From an endosymbiont of unidentified scaly snail isolate Monju (GTDB taxonomy: Bacteria; Pseudomonadota; Gammaproteobacteria; Chromatiales; Chromatiaceae): a DNA stretch of 64,000 nucleotides. Under the pieces are notes generated by a model. It saw only the letters and a list, made by a program, of their open reading frames with translations, made no database searches and was not told the origin of the DNA. Positions 34,268 to 44,940 of the stretch are shown one piece after another (the stretch's first letter is position 1; each line of letters begins with the position of its first letter). The stretch spans positions 1,302,001-1,366,000 of the forward strand of contig NZ_AP012978.1 in the NCBI RefSeq assembly GCF_000801295.1. The letters run 5' to 3'. The translations under genes were made by a program, and so were the position numbers.

Positions 34268-37126
34268 TCAGCTGATATCGGCAAGCAGCCTCTCGGCTTC
34301 CCTGCGCTGGGTTTCGTTGCCCTCCTGGCGGATCTCCTCGAGGATGTCCTTCGCCCCCTCGGGATCCCCCATCTCGAGGAAGGCCCTGGCCAGGTCGAGC
34401 TTGGTATCGACCGCCTCGGCATCGACCGTCTCCGGGGCAAGGCTGGAGATATCGATCTCCTCGTCCACCGCCTTGTCGAAGGCCTCGTCGATGGGCAACG
34501 GCTCGTCCAGCGCCCCCTGCCCGCGCTGAGCCGGCGAGGTGTCGAGATCGGGAGTGATCTCCTCGGTCAGGCGACTGAGGTCGTCTTCCAGTTCGGCCAG
34601 GTCACCCAATTCCTCGAGCTGGCTCTTGAGCTCGTCGTCGGCTACCAGTTCCTCGACATTGTCCTCACCGGTACCAATGTCCAGCGTAGGCAGGTCGATC
34701 GTATCATCGGGACGATCGGCCTCGGCGACGTTCTCCACGCTGGAGAGATCGAGATCCAGCGAGTCCAGCGGATGGGTATCCAGGTCGTCCAGGTCCTCGA
34801 GTTCCTTGAGGTCATCGAGATCCAGCGAGGGCTCATCCACCGAATCCAGCAGGCCGCCCCCCTCGCCATCCAGATCGTCCAGGGTGGCGAGACCCGACAA
34901 CTCCTCTTCGAAACGGGCGGCAGACTCGGCATCGACACCCCCCTCATCGACTTCCGGTGCCATCTGGCTCGACGTATCGTTCTGGTAGAGACTGTTGTCG
35001 GGCGAGATCTCGCGCCCCATGTCACAGATCCGCGACCAGGCATCGGGATCGACGATATCCTGACCATTTTCCACCATGCTTTCGGCCAGCTCGTTGAAAG
35101 CCGCCACGTTGCGCGTGGCATAGTAGACCTCGAGCAGCTTGTGCTTGAGTGCCAATCGGTCGGGATCGCGGGTCAGCGCCTGCTTGAGCAGGTCCTCGAC
35201 CTGCTGGTAGCGACCGTAGGCGATGTACACGTCGGCCTCGGCAATGGGATCCACCTCGCCCGTCTCGTCGCGCAGGGCGTTCATGTCGCTCGGCGTAAAT
35301 TCGCTGAGGAAAGAGGTTTCCTCCTGGTCGAACAGGCTGTCTCCGTCGACCTCGCTCTCTTCTTCGTCGGCGTCGACTGCTGCCGAGACGGCAGGTTCAT
35401 CAGCGGAGGCTTCCTCAGCTGCCGGAGAAGAGGCCAGATCGTTGAATGCCTCGTCCTCTTCCGCCTCTGCCCGTTTCCTGCGGACCCCCAGCAGGATCAG
35501 CAACAACACCAGGATGCCGCCGCCACCCGCCACGATGGGCAGGTTGTCACGCAGCAGCGCGGGAATATCCAGGCCGTCAAGGAGGGGGGCTGCCTCGGCT
35601 GCCTGCACTACTGTCTCGCCATTTTCCTCTGCCGGTTCCGCCGGCGACTGCACCGCCACCTCCGGCGTCTCGGCCGACGCAGAAGCCATCCCCCCGGTAC
35701 TCTCCGCCGCAGTCGCCTCGGGCGTCGTCTGCCCACCGCCCCCAGTGGAAGGGACGGCGGGTTCGGGTTCGACCACCGACGGTACCGGCGCGCCTTTGGC
35801 GTTCTTTTCCTCGACTACCGCATCGGCGGCCGCGATCAGATCGTCTGCAATCACGGAAAGCGCGTCGGACGGGGCCGACTCCGCACCTTCTGCCGTGGCA
35901 TCCGCCGGCGTCTCCCCGGCAGCCGCATCTTCGGTCGGCTCCTGCCGGGACTCGGCGGCCTGCTCCGCCTGACGCATCACCGCCTCGACATCGTCACCCT
36001 GACCTTCTGCGCCAGCATCGGGGTTCTCTCCGGTCTGCACCTGGAGGCGAGCCAGCTGCTCATCTTTCAGCATCAGCAGGCGACGCATGTCTTCGAGACG
36101 CTTCTGCAGCTCGTCGACCTCGTTGCGCAAGGCCTCGGACTCGAGCCGCGAGGCCTCGGCATTCTCGCGCGCCAACAACAGCTTGCGCTTGATGTCATCG
36201 ATCGTCTCGTCACCCCGGATCTCGCTGGCGCCAGCCTCGCCCTTGCCCTCGGGACGGGCGGTAGCGATTCGCAACTCGGACTGGGACCCGCCAGTCGGGG
36301 TGACACTGCCGGCAGCACCCTGCCCGGTCGTTGTCTTCCTGCCTGCCGCCTGCTGCATGTGCTCGCTGCGCCGCGCCAGCCATTGCGCCTGAGCCTGACG
36401 ATAGGCCTGACGCGCCTCGGCCCGCGACAGGGAAAGCACCGCGTCGGCACTGGGCACGCGCAACACCTGTCCACGCTTCAGGCGGTTGATGTCGCCCCCG
36501 ATAAAGGCATCGGGATTGGCCCGGTGCAGCGCGATCATCATCTGTTCCATGCTGGCACCACTCGGGCGCAGCTTGCGTGCAATACTCCACAGGGTCTCGT
36601 TGGCATTGACCGGGCCGTATTCACCCTTGCCCGCCATGGCGGGAGGCGCCAGGCGACGCGGTGTCGCGGCAGCGCGCGAGGTGGCCACACGCGCTGGCGC
36701 CGTCTGCACCTGGGGCGCCCGGCGCCTGGTGGTCACCGGCGGATCGAGCAACACTGTGTATTCACGGATCAGTCGCCCTTTCGGCCAGTTGATCTCGACC
36801 AGAAAATCGAGAAAGGGCTCGCGGATGGGGAAATCCGAGGTCACCCTGATCACGGCACGGCCATCCGGCAGCCGTTCCGGCTTGAACTTCAGCAAGGTGA
36901 GGAAGAAGGGGCGTTCGATGCCTGCCTTTTCGAACTCGCCTGGGCCGGCCAGCTTTACCCGAACACCATCCAGTTCGCCTTTAGCCACCGACAACAGCGC
37001 AATATCGGCCTTGAACTCCTGGTTCAGTGCGGAAGTCGTCTTGATGTCTCCCAGGCCCAGTGCATGCGCCGGAATCGAGACGGTGCCCAGCGCGAAGGCC
37101 ACGGCAAACGTCAGACTACGAACCAT
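34268..37126 (-). CDS. fimV: FimV-type cell-pole/pilus assembly protein
   Basis: A 952-residue inner-membrane hub needed in Pseudomonas for type IV pili and polar organisation (HubP in Vibrio). An N-terminal signal peptide (MVRSLTFAVAFALGTVSIPA) precedes the FimV N-domain (LGLGDIKTTSALNQEFKADI), then a peptidoglycan-binding LysM (NANETLWSIARKLRPSG, about residues 180-235), a coiled coil (ENAEASRLESEALRNEVDEL), one membrane span (LPIVAGGGGILVLLLILLGV, about residue 450), a long acidic cytosolic region and the FimV C-terminal TPR-like domain (KLDLARAFLEMGDPEGAKD). The start at 37126 begins the signal peptide. The acidic tail is typical. Confidence 0.93.
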   Translation of the reverse strand: MVRSLTFAVAFALGTVSIPAHALGLGDIKTTSALNQEFKADIALLSVAKGELDGVRVKLAGPGEFEKAGIERPFFLTLLKFKPERLPDGRAVIRVTSDFPIREPFLDFLVEINWPKGRLIREYTVLLDPPVTTRRRAPQVQTAPARVATSRAAATPRRLAPPAMAGKGEYGPVNANETLWSIARKLRPSGASMEQMMIALHRANPDAFIGGDINRLKRGQVLRVPSADAVLSLSRAEARQAYRQAQAQWLARRSEHMQQAAGRKTTTGQGAAGSVTPTGGSQSELRIATARPEGKGEAGASEIRGDETIDDIKRKLLLARENAEASRLESEALRNEVDELQKRLEDMRRLLMLKDEQLARLQVQTGENPDAGAEGQGDDVEAVMRQAEQAAESRQEPTEDAAAGETPADATAEGAESAPSDALSVIADDLIAAADAVVEEKNAKGAPVPSVVEPEPAVPSTGGGGQTTPEATAAESTGGMASASAETPEVAVQSPAEPAEENGETVVQAAEAAPLLDGLDIPALLRDNLPIVAGGGGILVLLLILLGVRRKRAEAEEDEAFNDLASSPAAEEASADEPAVSAAVDADEEESEVDGDSLFDQEETSFLSEFTPSDMNALRDETGEVDPIAEADVYIAYGRYQQVEDLLKQALTRDPDRLALKHKLLEVYYATRNVAAFNELAESMVENGQDIVDPDAWSRICDMGREISPDNSLYQNDTSSQMAPEVDEGGVDAESAARFEEELSGLATLDDLDGEGGGLLDSVDEPSLDLDDLKELEDLDDLDTHPLDSLDLDLSSVENVAEADRPDDTIDLPTLDIGTGEDNVEELVADDELKSQLEELGDLAELEDDLSRLTEEITPDLDTSPAQRGQGALDEPLPIDEAFDKAVDEEIDISSLAPETVDAEAVDTKLDLARAFLEMGDPEGAKDILEEIRQEGNETQRREAERLLADIS

Positions 37127-37373
37127 GAAAGTCCCCCTCAAGCGACAAACCATCGCAGAATGCTCCCTGTGGTATTGCGTGGTACCGCACATCCCGTCCG
37201 GCCGGGCGAGATCTTGCCAAGGCACCTGATAATTTGCAGCTAACTATAGCCCAGCAAAGGGTTTTGCCCAACCGATAGAATCAGAATCCGCTGTTGGAAA
37301 CAAACGCCACTACGGTCGGGCCAGGGACAGTGTGATCCGGCTCACAAAACCCCTTCCACCGGAGACAGGCGAT

Positions 37374-38495
37374 TCACAGCGCATCGAGCAGGATGCGCAA
37401 CATGCGCCGCAACGGCTCCGCGGCGCCCCACAGGAGCTGGTCACCTACGGTGAAGGCGTTGAGATATTCCGGTCCGAGGTTCATCTTGCGCAGCCGGCCG
37501 ACCGGCACCGTGAGCGTGCCGGTCACCTTCGCCGGCGTGAGCTCCTGCATGGTGATCTCGCGCTCGTTGGGGATCACCCTCGACCACGCGTTGGCCTCGT
37601 CGAGTATCTGCTCGATCTCGTCGACCGGCACGTCCTTCTTCAGCTTGATGGTCAGTGCCTGGCTGTGACAGCGCATGGCGCCGATACGCACACAGGTACC
37701 ATCGATGGGAATGCACTCCCCCTCGGAGCGACCGAGGATCTTGTTGGTCTCGGCCACCGCCTTCCATTCTTCCTTGCTCTGCCCGTTCTCCAGCGGCACG
37801 TCGATCCAGGGAATCAGGCTGCCGGCCAGCGGCACGCCGAAATGTGCCGCGGGAAACTCCGCGGAGCGCATGGCCTCGGTCACGCCACGGTCGATGTCGA
37901 GGATGGCCAAGGCGGGATCCTTGAGCAGTGCGTCCACGCTGTCGCGCAGGTAGCCCATCTGTTCGAGCAGTTCGCGCATGTTGCGCGCGCCCGCGCCCGA
38001 GGCGGCCTGGTAGGTCATGGCGGTCATCCACTCGACCAGGTCGTTCTGGAACAGGCCGCCGAGGCCCATCAGCATCAGGCTGACAGTGCAGTTGCCGCCG
38101 ATGAAGTCGCGCTTGCCCGAGGCCAGCGCCTTGTCGATCACCCGGCGGCTGACCGGGTCGAGCACGATCACGCTGTCCTCGGCCATGCGCAACGCCGAGG
38201 CCGCGTCGATCCAGTAGCCGGTCCAGCCGGCCTTGCGCAGCTCGCCGTGAACCTGCCGGGTATAATCACCCCCCTGGCAGGTGACGATGGCCTCCATCTG
38301 CTTGAGCTCGTCGATGTCGGTGGCATCCTTGAGCGCGGGGACATCCTTGCCGATGTCCGGCCCCGGCTGCCCGACCTGCGAGGTGGTGAAGAACACCGGC
38401 TCGTCGATCAGATCGAAATCGTTCTCCTCGCGCATGCGGCCCATCAGTACCGAACCAACCATGCCGCGCCAGCCCACGAAACCTATTCTCTTCAT
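37374..38495 (-). CDS. asd: Aspartate-semialdehyde dehydrogenase
   Basis: Reduces aspartyl phosphate to aspartate semialdehyde, needed for lysine, diaminopimelate, threonine and methionine. The 373-residue protein starts [18 protein letters not shown] with the NADP-binding loop and has the catalytic Cys in [18 protein letters not shown] near residue 135. The length is that of the gammaproteobacterial Asd. leuB-asd-fimV is the Pseudomonas order. The 247-base fimV-asd spacer shows no further gene. Confidence 0.97.
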   Translation of the reverse strand: MKRIGFVGWRGMVGSVLMGRMREENDFDLIDEPVFFTTSQVGQPGPDIGKDVPALKDATDIDELKQMEAIVTCQGGDYTRQVHGELRKAGWTGYWIDAASALRMAEDSVIVLDPVSRRVIDKALASGKRDFIGGNCTVSLMLMGLGGLFQNDLVEWMTAMTYQAASGAGARNMRELLEQMGYLRDSVDALLKDPALAILDIDRGVTEAMRSAEFPAAHFGVPLAGSLIPWIDVPLENGQSKEEWKAVAETNKILGRSEGECIPIDGTCVRIGAMRCHSQALTIKLKKDVPVDEIEQILDEANAWSRVIPNEREITMQELTPAKVTGTLTVPVGRLRKMNLGPEYLNAFTVGDQLLWGAAEPLRRMLRILLDAL

Positions 38496-38519
38496 TGCTC
38501 TATCCCGTATTGGTCCTTA

Positions 38520-38789
38520 ACCACAAAGGACACAAAGATCACAAAGATTTCCTGTTGGATACTCCTGATCCAAGGCAACTTGGAAACCACCGGGCACCCG
38601 GCAACACTCGACCCCGCAAGAAACCAACCACGAAGGGCAAAAGGATCACAAAGGTTTTCTGTTGCCCCCAATCAAAAGGTGAGTCTCAAACCACCTGGGA
38701 TTCGGCACCTCATGCCAACCCCTTCCTCCAACCGAGGAGAAGAAAACGCTTCTACCCGTCCTCTTCGTGTTCTTTGTGCGCTTCGTGGT
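38520..38789. repeat. Palindromic element A with 9-bp-unit arms, asd-leuB spacer
   Basis: The left arm (38520-38546) is three 9-bp units of the form NNCACAAAG. The right arm (38763-38789) is the inverted form, NNCACGAAG or NNCACAAAG on the other strand. A third, partial direct copy starts near 38627, and the sequence behind it resembles that behind the left arm, so the 270-bp element seems to contain a diverged internal duplication of about 105 bases. It fills most of the 326-base gap between leuB and asd; I see no gene in it. Related elements B and C lie at the next two spacers. Confidence 0.75.
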
Positions 38790-38821
38790 GAACCCTCGTA
38801 CCTACTCCCTTCGGTGAATTC

Positions 38822-39895
38822 TCACAACGCCGCGACGACCGCGTCGCCCATCGCCTCGCAGTTCACTTCTGTCATGCCCTCGGAGAGGATGTCCGGGGTA
38901 CGCAGACCGTCGTCGAGCACCTTGTTCACCGCCTTCTCGATACGCTCGGCCATTGCGGCCTCATCGAGACTGTATCGCAGCATCATGGCCACCGAAAGGA
39001 TGGTGGCCAGCGGGTTGGCAATACCCTTGCCGGCAATGTCGGGCGCCGAGCCGTGGATGGGCTCGTACATGCCCTGCCCCTTCTCGTTGAGCGAGGCCGA
39101 GCCCAGCATGCCGATCGAACCCGTCAGCATGGCCGCGCAGTCCGAGAGGATGTCGCCGAACATGTTGGTGGTGACGATCACGTCGAACTGCTTGGGCCAC
39201 TTCACCAGTTGCATGGCGGCATTGTCCACGTACATGTGACTCAGCTCGATTTCGGGATATTCCTGCTCCACCACGCGAGTGGCGACCTCGCGCCACAGCT
39301 CGGTGCACTCGAGCACGTTGGCCTTGTCCACCGAGCAGAGCTTCTTGCCGCGCTTCATGGCGATCTCGCAGGCGCCGCGCACGATGCGCTCGATCTCCGA
39401 CTCACGATAGACCAGGGTGTTGAAGCCCTCGCGCTCGCCGTTCTCCAGGGTGCGGATACCGCGCGGCTGGCCGAAGTAGATGCCGCCGGTGAGCTCACGC
39501 ACGATCATGATGTCCAGCCCCGAGACCACCTCTGGCTTCAAGGTCGAAGCATCGGCCAGTTGCGGCGCCAGCACCGCCGGCCGCAGGTTGGAAAACAACC
39601 CCAGCTCCGAGCGCAGCCCCAGCAGGCCCTTCTCGGGACGCACCGAGATGTCCAGCGACTCCCACTTGGGACCCCCCACCGCACCGAGCAGGATGGCGTC
39701 CGCTTCGCGCGCCATCGCCAGCGTGCTCTCCGGCAGAGGCACCCCGGTGGCATCGATCGCCGCACCGCCGACCAGCCCCTCGTCCAGCTCGATATCCAGC
39801 CCGTCCCCGGCCAGCTTGTCCAATACCTTGACTGCCTCGGCCACGATCTCGGGGCCGATGCCGTCACCCGGCAATACAAGAATGCTTTTGCTCAT
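38822..39895 (-). CDS. leuB: 3-isopropylmalate dehydrogenase
   Basis: Oxidative decarboxylation of 3-isopropylmalate in leucine synthesis, NAD-dependent. The 357-residue protein begins [20 protein letters not shown] and has the substrate-binding [13 protein letters not shown] and [21 protein letters not shown] ribosome-binding site precedes the ATG at 39895. It is followed downstream by element A and then asd. Confidence 0.97.
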   Translation of the reverse strand: MSKSILVLPGDGIGPEIVAEAVKVLDKLAGDGLDIELDEGLVGGAAIDATGVPLPESTLAMAREADAILLGAVGGPKWESLDISVRPEKGLLGLRSELGLFSNLRPAVLAPQLADASTLKPEVVSGLDIMIVRELTGGIYFGQPRGIRTLENGEREGFNTLVYRESEIERIVRGACEIAMKRGKKLCSVDKANVLECTELWREVATRVVEQEYPEIELSHMYVDNAAMQLVKWPKQFDVIVTTNMFGDILSDCAAMLTGSIGMLGSASLNEKGQGMYEPIHGSAPDIAGKGIANPLATILSVAMMLRYSLDEAAMAERIEKAVNKVLDDGLRTPDILSEGMTEVNCEAMGDAVVAAL

Positions 39896-39915
39896 GTCTG
39901 GTTCCTGTCTTGTTC

Positions 39916-39996
39916 ACCACAGAGGACACAGAGATCACAGAGGCCCTCGAATTGACGGCCTTGAAAAAGCTCTGTGTCCTCTGTGTTCTCTGTGGT
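39916..39996. repeat. Palindromic element B, leuB-leuD spacer
   Basis: The left arm (39916-39942) is three units of NNCACAGAG; the right arm (39970-39996) is their inverted copy. The arms match along 27 bases with few differences, so the RNA could fold into a long hairpin. The middle is 27 bases. The right arm's last base lies in the leuD stop codon. It fills nearly all of the 100-base leuD-leuB spacer. Confidence 0.8.
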
Positions 39997-40652
39997 TATC
40001 CCTCCGTCAACAGATCCTGGAACAGCCACGGTGCTTCCTGCATGCGGCGCTGTTCGTAGGCGCGGATGTCGTCGACGTGTTGCAGTGTGAGGCCGATATC
40101 GTCCAGCCCCTCGAGCAGGCAGTGCTTGCGGAAGGGATCGACTTCGAAGGCAATCTCGCGCCCATGGGCGGTACGCAGCCGCTGGTTCTCGAGATCGACA
40201 GTGATCTCCAGCGCCTGCTCGCCGCCGGCATCATCGAACAGTTGGTCCACGGTTTCGGCATCGAGCACCACCGGCAGGATGCCGTTCTTGAAGCAGTTGT
40301 TGTAGAAGATGTCGGCGAAGCTGGGCGCGATGATGACGCGGAAACCGTAGTCGGCCAGCGCCCAGGGGGCATGCTCGCGCGAGGAGCCGCACCCGAAGTT
40401 TTCGCGCGCCAGCAGGATGCTCGCGCCCTGGTAGCGCGGATCGTTGAGCACGAAATCGGGATTCAGCGGACGTTGGCTGTTGTCCATCCCCGGCTCACCG
40501 TGATCCAGGTAGTGCCACTCGTCGAACAGATTGGGCCCGAAGCCGCTGCGCTTGATCGACTTGAGGAACTGCTTGGGGATGATCGCATCGGTATCGACAT
40601 TGGCCCGGTCGAGGGGGCAGACGATGCCGGTAAACTTTTCAAACTTCTCCAT
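39996..40652 (-). CDS. leuD: 3-isopropylmalate dehydratase small subunit
   Basis: With LeuC it isomerises 2- to 3-isopropylmalate. The 218-residue protein starts [28 protein letters not shown] with the swivel-domain fold and has [14 protein letters not shown] near residue 77. leuC, leuD and leuB are in the usual order, separated by the palindromic elements. Confidence 0.97.
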   Translation of the reverse strand: MEKFEKFTGIVCPLDRANVDTDAIIPKQFLKSIKRSGFGPNLFDEWHYLDHGEPGMDNSQRPLNPDFVLNDPRYQGASILLARENFGCGSSREHAPWALADYGFRVIIAPSFADIFYNNCFKNGILPVVLDAETVDQLFDDAGGEQALEITVDLENQRLRTAHGREIAFEVDPFRKHCLLEGLDDIGLTLQHVDDIRAYEQRRMQEAPWLFQDLLTEG

Positions 40653-40660
40653 GATTTTTC

Positions 40661-40791
40661 ACCACAAAGTACACAAAGGCCACAAAGGGGGCACGAAGGG
40701 TTTCTTGTGAGAGGTCAAGGCTTGCCGGGGACCACGGAAATCCCGTCACACAACACACCATGACCTTCGTGTTCTTTGTGCCCTTCGTGGT
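40661..40791. repeat. Palindromic element C, leuD-leuC spacer
   Basis: The left arm (40661-40687) is three NNCACAAAG units plus a fourth, GGCACGAAG, soon after. The right arm (40765-40791) is the inverted copy. Its end abuts the leuC stop directly. The 77-base centre differs from those of A and B. It fills almost all of the leuC-leuD spacer. Confidence 0.8.
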
Positions 40792-42198
40792 TCATGTCAA
40801 TTCCCGAACGTCCACGAAATGCCCCGCGATCACGGCAGCGGCAGCCATCGCCGGGCTCACCAGATGAGTGCGCCCGCCCTGGCCCTGCCGGCCCTCGAAG
40901 TTGCGGTTGGAGGTCGAAGCGCAGCGCTCGCCCGGTTCGAGCCGATCGGCGTTCATGGCCAGGCACATGGAGCAACCCGGCTCGCGCCATTCGAAACCGG
41001 CCTCGATGAAAATGCGATCCAGGCCTTCTTCCTCGGCCTGACGCTTGACCAGCCCCGAACCCGGCACCACCAGCGCCTGGCGGATGTTGTCGGCCACCTT
41101 GCGCCCCTTCACCACCTCGGCGGCGGCGCGCAGGTCCTCGATGCGCGAGTTGGTGCAGGAGCCGATGAACACCTTGTCCGGGCGGATGTCGGTGATCGGC
41201 GTGCCAGCCTCCAGCCCCATGTAGGCGAGCGCGCGGCGCATACCCTCGGCCTTGACCGCATCTGCCTCGGCGGCGGGATCAGGCACCTGGGCAGTCACCG
41301 GCACCACCATCTCCGGCGAGGTACCCCAGGTCACCTGCGGGGTGATGTCGGCGCCGCGAATCACCACTTCCTTGTCGAACACCGCGCCCTCGTCGGAGTG
41401 CAGCTCGCGCCAGGCGGCGACGGCCATGTCCCAGAGTTCGCCCTTCGGCGCATAGGGGCGGCCGCGGACGTATTCGATGGTCTTGTCGTCCACCGCCACG
41501 AAACCCGCCCGCGCACCGGCCTCGATGGCCATGTTGCACACCGTCATGCGGCCTTCCATCGACAGATCCATGATGCCCTGTCCGGCGAACTCGATAGCGT
41601 AGCCAGTACCACCAGCCGTGCCGATCTCGCCGATGATGGCCAGCACGATGTCCTTGGCGGTCACCCCCGGCCCTACCGGGCCGTCGATGACGATGCGCAT
41701 CGCCTTCGATTTCTTCTGGATCAGGCACTGAGTGGCCAGCACGTGCTCCACCTCGGAGGTGCCGATGCCGTGTGCCAGCGCCCCGAAAGCACCATGGGTG
41801 GAAGTGTGCGAATCACCACAGACCACGGTCATGCCCGGCAGGGTCGCGCCCTGCTCCGGGCCGACCACGTGCACGATGCCCTGGCGCGGGTCGTCCATGC
41901 GGAACTCGGTAATGCCGAAGGCCTCACAGTTGGCGTCCAGGGTCTCGACCTGGATGCGCGAGATGGGGTCCTCGATGCCCGCACTGCGGTCGGTGGTCGG
42001 CACGTTGTGGTCAGGCGTGGCCAGATTGGCGCCGGGCCGCCAGGGTTTGCGTCCGGCCAGGCGCAACCCCTCGAAGGCCTGCGGCGAGGTGACTTCATGC
42101 ACCAGGTGGCGATCGATGTACAGCAGGCAGGTGCCGTCCGGCTCCTCGCGCACCACGTGCGCTTCCCAGAGCTTGTCGTAGAGCGTCTTCGCGGTCAT
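40792..42198 (-). CDS. leuC: 3-isopropylmalate dehydratase large subunit
   Basis: The [4Fe-4S] subunit of isopropylmalate isomerase, 468 residues. Cluster cysteines are seen in [13 protein letters not shown] and GCSMCLAMN, and [19 protein letters not shown] is present. The start [16 protein letters not shown] is typical. It is divergent from a LysR gene across a 100-base region with a good palindrome, which suggests that regulator controls the leu genes. Confidence 0.98.
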   Translation of the reverse strand: MTAKTLYDKLWEAHVVREEPDGTCLLYIDRHLVHEVTSPQAFEGLRLAGRKPWRPGANLATPDHNVPTTDRSAGIEDPISRIQVETLDANCEAFGITEFRMDDPRQGIVHVVGPEQGATLPGMTVVCGDSHTSTHGAFGALAHGIGTSEVEHVLATQCLIQKKSKAMRIVIDGPVGPGVTAKDIVLAIIGEIGTAGGTGYAIEFAGQGIMDLSMEGRMTVCNMAIEAGARAGFVAVDDKTIEYVRGRPYAPKGELWDMAVAAWRELHSDEGAVFDKEVVIRGADITPQVTWGTSPEMVVPVTAQVPDPAAEADAVKAEGMRRALAYMGLEAGTPITDIRPDKVFIGSCTNSRIEDLRAAAEVVKGRKVADNIRQALVVPGSGLVKRQAEEEGLDRIFIEAGFEWREPGCSMCLAMNADRLEPGERCASTSNRNFEGRQGQGGRTHLVSPAMAAAAVIAGHFVDVRELT

Positions 42199-42247
42199 CT
42201 CCCGATCCGTAGCAGCAAACTGGAACCGTTGCGAGCATAGCGTCTAT

Positions 42248-42268
42248 GATGAATAACACAAATTCATC
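42248..42268. promoter_or_regulatory. LysR-type operator candidate between leuC and LysR gene
   Basis: A perfect inverted repeat GATGAAT-N7-ATTCATC. It holds a T-N11-A core (42250-42262), the form bound by LysR-type regulators. It lies 30 bases upstream of the LysR ATG and 50 bases upstream of leuC, in the only AT-rich stretch nearby. Confidence 0.55.
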
Positions 42269-42298
42269 TTTTTCATCTTTTCGATTCCAATCCAGAAT

Positions 42299-43168
42299 AT
42301 GGAACTGACCCTGTTACAGGCTTTTCGCGCGGTGGCAGAACACGGCTCCTTCTCCCAGGCGGCCGAGCACATTCACCTCACCCAGCCGGCAGTGAGCAAG
42401 CGGGTGCGCCAGCTCGAAGAGGACCTGGGCGTGCGCCTGTTCGACCGCATCGGTCGGCGCGTGCGGCTCACCGAGGCCGGGCGCGCCCTGCTTCCGCGCG
42501 CGCGCCGGCTACTCAACGATGCGGCCGAGATCCGCCGCCTGCTTGCCAACCTCTCGGGTGAAGTGCGCGGCCGTCTTGTGATGGGCACCAGCCATCATAT
42601 CGGCCTGCACCGACTGCCCGGACCACTCAAGCGCTTCACCCGCGCCCATCCCGAGGTGGAACTGGACATTCGCTTCATGGATTCCGAGGCGGCCTGTCAC
42701 GCGGTAGAGATCGGCGACCTGGAGCTGGCCATCGTCACCCTGCCACCCGAGCCCCTGCCCCGCCTGCACAGCCGGCTCATCTGGGACGACCCGCTGGTAT
42801 TCATGGTCAGCCGCGAGCACCCCCTGGCCGGCCGGCGCCAGGTGGCGTTGGCAGAACTGCTGCAACACCCGGCCGTGCTGCCGGGCAGCAATACCTATAC
42901 GCGGGGAATACTGGAACGCGCGGTGCAGGCCGCGGGACTGCGCCTGCGCACCGGCATGGAGACCAACTACCTGGAGACCCTACGCATGCTCACCGAGGCC
43001 AACCTGGGCTGGAGCCTGCTGCCGGCAACCCAGCTCACGCCGCAACTGGTCGCGCTGAAAGTTGCGGGCATGCACCTGTCCCGCCGCCTGGGCGCAGTCA
43101 CCCACGAGGGGCGCAGCCTGAGCAATGCCGCCCGGGCCATGATCGCTGCCTGCGTCGAAACAAGATAA
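42299..43168 (+). CDS. LysR-family regulator, divergent from leuC
   Basis: A 289-residue regulator: an HTH in residues 1-60 (LLQAFRAVAEHGSFSQAAEH, QPAVSKRVRQLEEDLGVRLF) and an effector domain (GRLVMGTSHHIGLHRLPGPL, IGDLELAIVTLPPE). A LysR gene sits at this place in Pseudomonas also. Control of leuCDB is likely from position; the effector is unknown. The ATG at 42299 gives MELTLLQAF, the usual family start. Confidence 0.92.
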   Translation: MELTLLQAFRAVAEHGSFSQAAEHIHLTQPAVSKRVRQLEEDLGVRLFDRIGRRVRLTEAGRALLPRARRLLNDAAEIRRLLANLSGEVRGRLVMGTSHHIGLHRLPGPLKRFTRAHPEVELDIRFMDSEAACHAVEIGDLELAIVTLPPEPLPRLHSRLIWDDPLVFMVSREHPLAGRRQVALAELLQHPAVLPGSNTYTRGILERAVQAAGLRLRTGMETNYLETLRMLTEANLGWSLLPATQLTPQLVALKVAGMHLSRRLGAVTHEGRSLSNAARAMIAACVETR

Positions 43169-43180
43169 CGGTGAACGTTC

Positions 43181-43226
43181 GCGGCGGGGACACCGCCCCC
43201 ACCTGCAGGAGGCCCGTCCCTGGGTC
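43181..43226. repeat. REP-like double hairpin (copy 2)
   Basis: The element has GCGGCGGGGACACCGC (43181-43196) and GGCCCGTCCCTGGGTC (43211-43226), close to copy 1 but with several changes. It lies between the convergent LysR and chemoreceptor genes, where a bidirectional terminator would be expected. Confidence 0.6.
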
Positions 43227-43254
43227 GAATATTCGCGACCAGGGCGCCGGGGGC

Positions 43255-44868
43255 TCAGGGGGTACGAAAACGCCCCACCAGTTCGTCGAGGTGGGTCACT
43301 CGCTCGCCCATCTGCGACACTACCCCGGCGGCCTCGTCCATGCTGGCGGCGGTGGCATCGGCACGCTCGCGTATCCCGACCACGTTCTCGGCGATGTGAC
43401 GGGCCACCACGCTCTGTTCATCGGCCGCACTGGCGATGTGGCTGCTCATCTCCGAGACGTGCTCGACCAGCCCCACGATGCTGTCGAACGAGGCCTCGGC
43501 CCCGGTCGCCTCCTGCATGGTGGCCCCGGCCAGCTCGGCGCTGGCGAGCATGGAATCCACCGCCTGGTTCACCCCGGCCACCAGCTTTTCGATCATCTGC
43601 TGGATCTCTTCTGTCGAACTCTGGGTCCGACTCGCCAGGGTGCGCACCTCGTCGGCCACCACCGCGAAGCCTCGCCCCTGTTCGCCGGCTCGTGCCGCCT
43701 CGATCGCGGCATTCAGCGCCAGCAGGTTGGTCTGTTCGGCAATGCCGCGAATCACGTCGAGGATCCCGGTGATGCCCTCGCTCTGGCGCTCCAGCAGGCG
43801 GATCACCTCGCTGGTGCCCTCGATCTGGCGCACCAGTTCGCCCAGGCGCCCGATGGCACCGGCCAGGCTCTCGCGTCCGCCCCGGGTCTCGTCCTGCGCC
43901 TTCTGTCCGGCATCGGCCACCTCGGCAATACGCCCCGCGATCTCCGAGGCCGAAGCGGCCATCTGCTCCACGGTATCGGCCAGCTGGTCCGTCGCCAGCC
44001 GTTGCTCCGCCGCATTCCGCCCGGCGGTGGCAACCACGGAATCCAGCCGCCCCGTGCCTTCCACCAGCATCCGGCTGCTGCCCCTGATATCGCAGACGAT
44101 CTCCGCCAGGCGTTGACGCATTTCTTCCAGCGACTGCGCAAGCCGCCCGATCTCGTCATCCCTGTCCGCTGCCAGGGAGACAGAGAGATCCCCGTCACCG
44201 ATACCCTCGACCACCGGCAGGGTGGCCGCGAGCCGTTGCAGTCGCCGGCTGATCAGCCAGTAAAGCACCCCGATGAATCCCAGCACCACCACGCTGACCA
44301 CCAGCAGCACGCCACCATTGTAGTGTGACAGAGTCTTCTGGTGCACAGCGCGCGCGGTCGCCCGTGCCTGGATCTTCTCGAGCAGGGCATCGACCTGGCC
44401 ACCGAGCTTCTCGGCAGTGGCATCGAAGGCACCCATCATGCGGTTGCCGGCTGCGGGACCGCCCTCGATATAGGCCTTCGCCATCTGCTGCCCCACGGCA
44501 TAGTAGGCCTCGAAGGCCTGTAGGATATCCCCCTGCTTCACATCCAGTTCCGGGGCAAACTGCTGGATCTTCTGCAGCGACTGCCGAAAACGCTCCGCGT
44601 TGGCACGGGCCTGGTCGAAACCGTCATCCAGGCCATCCTGGCCCCGTGTGGCACTGATATCGGTGAGCCATTGCTGCACCTCCACCACCGCCAGCTTCAT
44701 CTCGTGCGCGGTGTTCACCAGCGGCAGGCTGCGTTCGGCGATCCGATCCGCCTCCTGTACCAGCGCCTGGTTGTTGTAGAACACGATGCCGTTCCCCACG
44801 AGCAGCAACGCGCCCAGCACGACGGTCAGCACCAGAAACCGTCCCTGGATGCCTCGAAATCTGTTCAT
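43255..44868 (-). CDS. Methyl-accepting chemotaxis protein
   Basis: A 537-residue transducer. A first membrane span ([20 protein letters not shown]), a periplasmic four-helix domain (about 35-190), a second span ([20 protein letters not shown], about 195-215), a HAMP domain with ISRRLQRL, and the cytosolic signalling domain with the conserved hairpin ([20 protein letters not shown]) follow in order. No CheR-tethering pentapeptide is seen at the C-terminus. The ligand is unknown. It is followed by a REP-like repeat. Confidence 0.95.
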   Translation of the reverse strand: MNRFRGIQGRFLVLTVVLGALLLVGNGIVFYNNQALVQEADRIAERSLPLVNTAHEMKLAVVEVQQWLTDISATRGQDGLDDGFDQARANAERFRQSLQKIQQFAPELDVKQGDILQAFEAYYAVGQQMAKAYIEGGPAAGNRMMGAFDATAEKLGGQVDALLEKIQARATARAVHQKTLSHYNGGVLLVVSVVVLGFIGVLYWLISRRLQRLAATLPVVEGIGDGDLSVSLAADRDDEIGRLAQSLEEMRQRLAEIVCDIRGSSRMLVEGTGRLDSVVATAGRNAAEQRLATDQLADTVEQMAASASEIAGRIAEVADAGQKAQDETRGGRESLAGAIGRLGELVRQIEGTSEVIRLLERQSEGITGILDVIRGIAEQTNLLALNAAIEAARAGEQGRGFAVVADEVRTLASRTQSSTEEIQQMIEKLVAGVNQAVDSMLASAELAGATMQEATGAEASFDSIVGLVEHVSEMSSHIASAADEQSVVARHIAENVVGIRERADATAASMDEAAGVVSQMGERVTHLDELVGRFRTP

Positions 44869-44940
44869 GGAAAATTCCCTGCTCGGTTGGGTCTAGTGGT
44901 CGTGTTTTCGGCCGACCCCGGGAATCCTTGAGCAGCCCCT

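Noticed and set aside
33560-37243. A 1,227-codon open frame on the + strand opposite fimV and truA
   Set aside because: It is antisense to well-supported genes; GC-rich third positions keep the opposite strand open, and it has no recognisable domain.
38520-40791. The 9-bp-unit repeats as a CRISPR array
   Set aside because: Units are 9 bases with no spacers and lie as inverted arms at three spacers; no cas gene is nearby.
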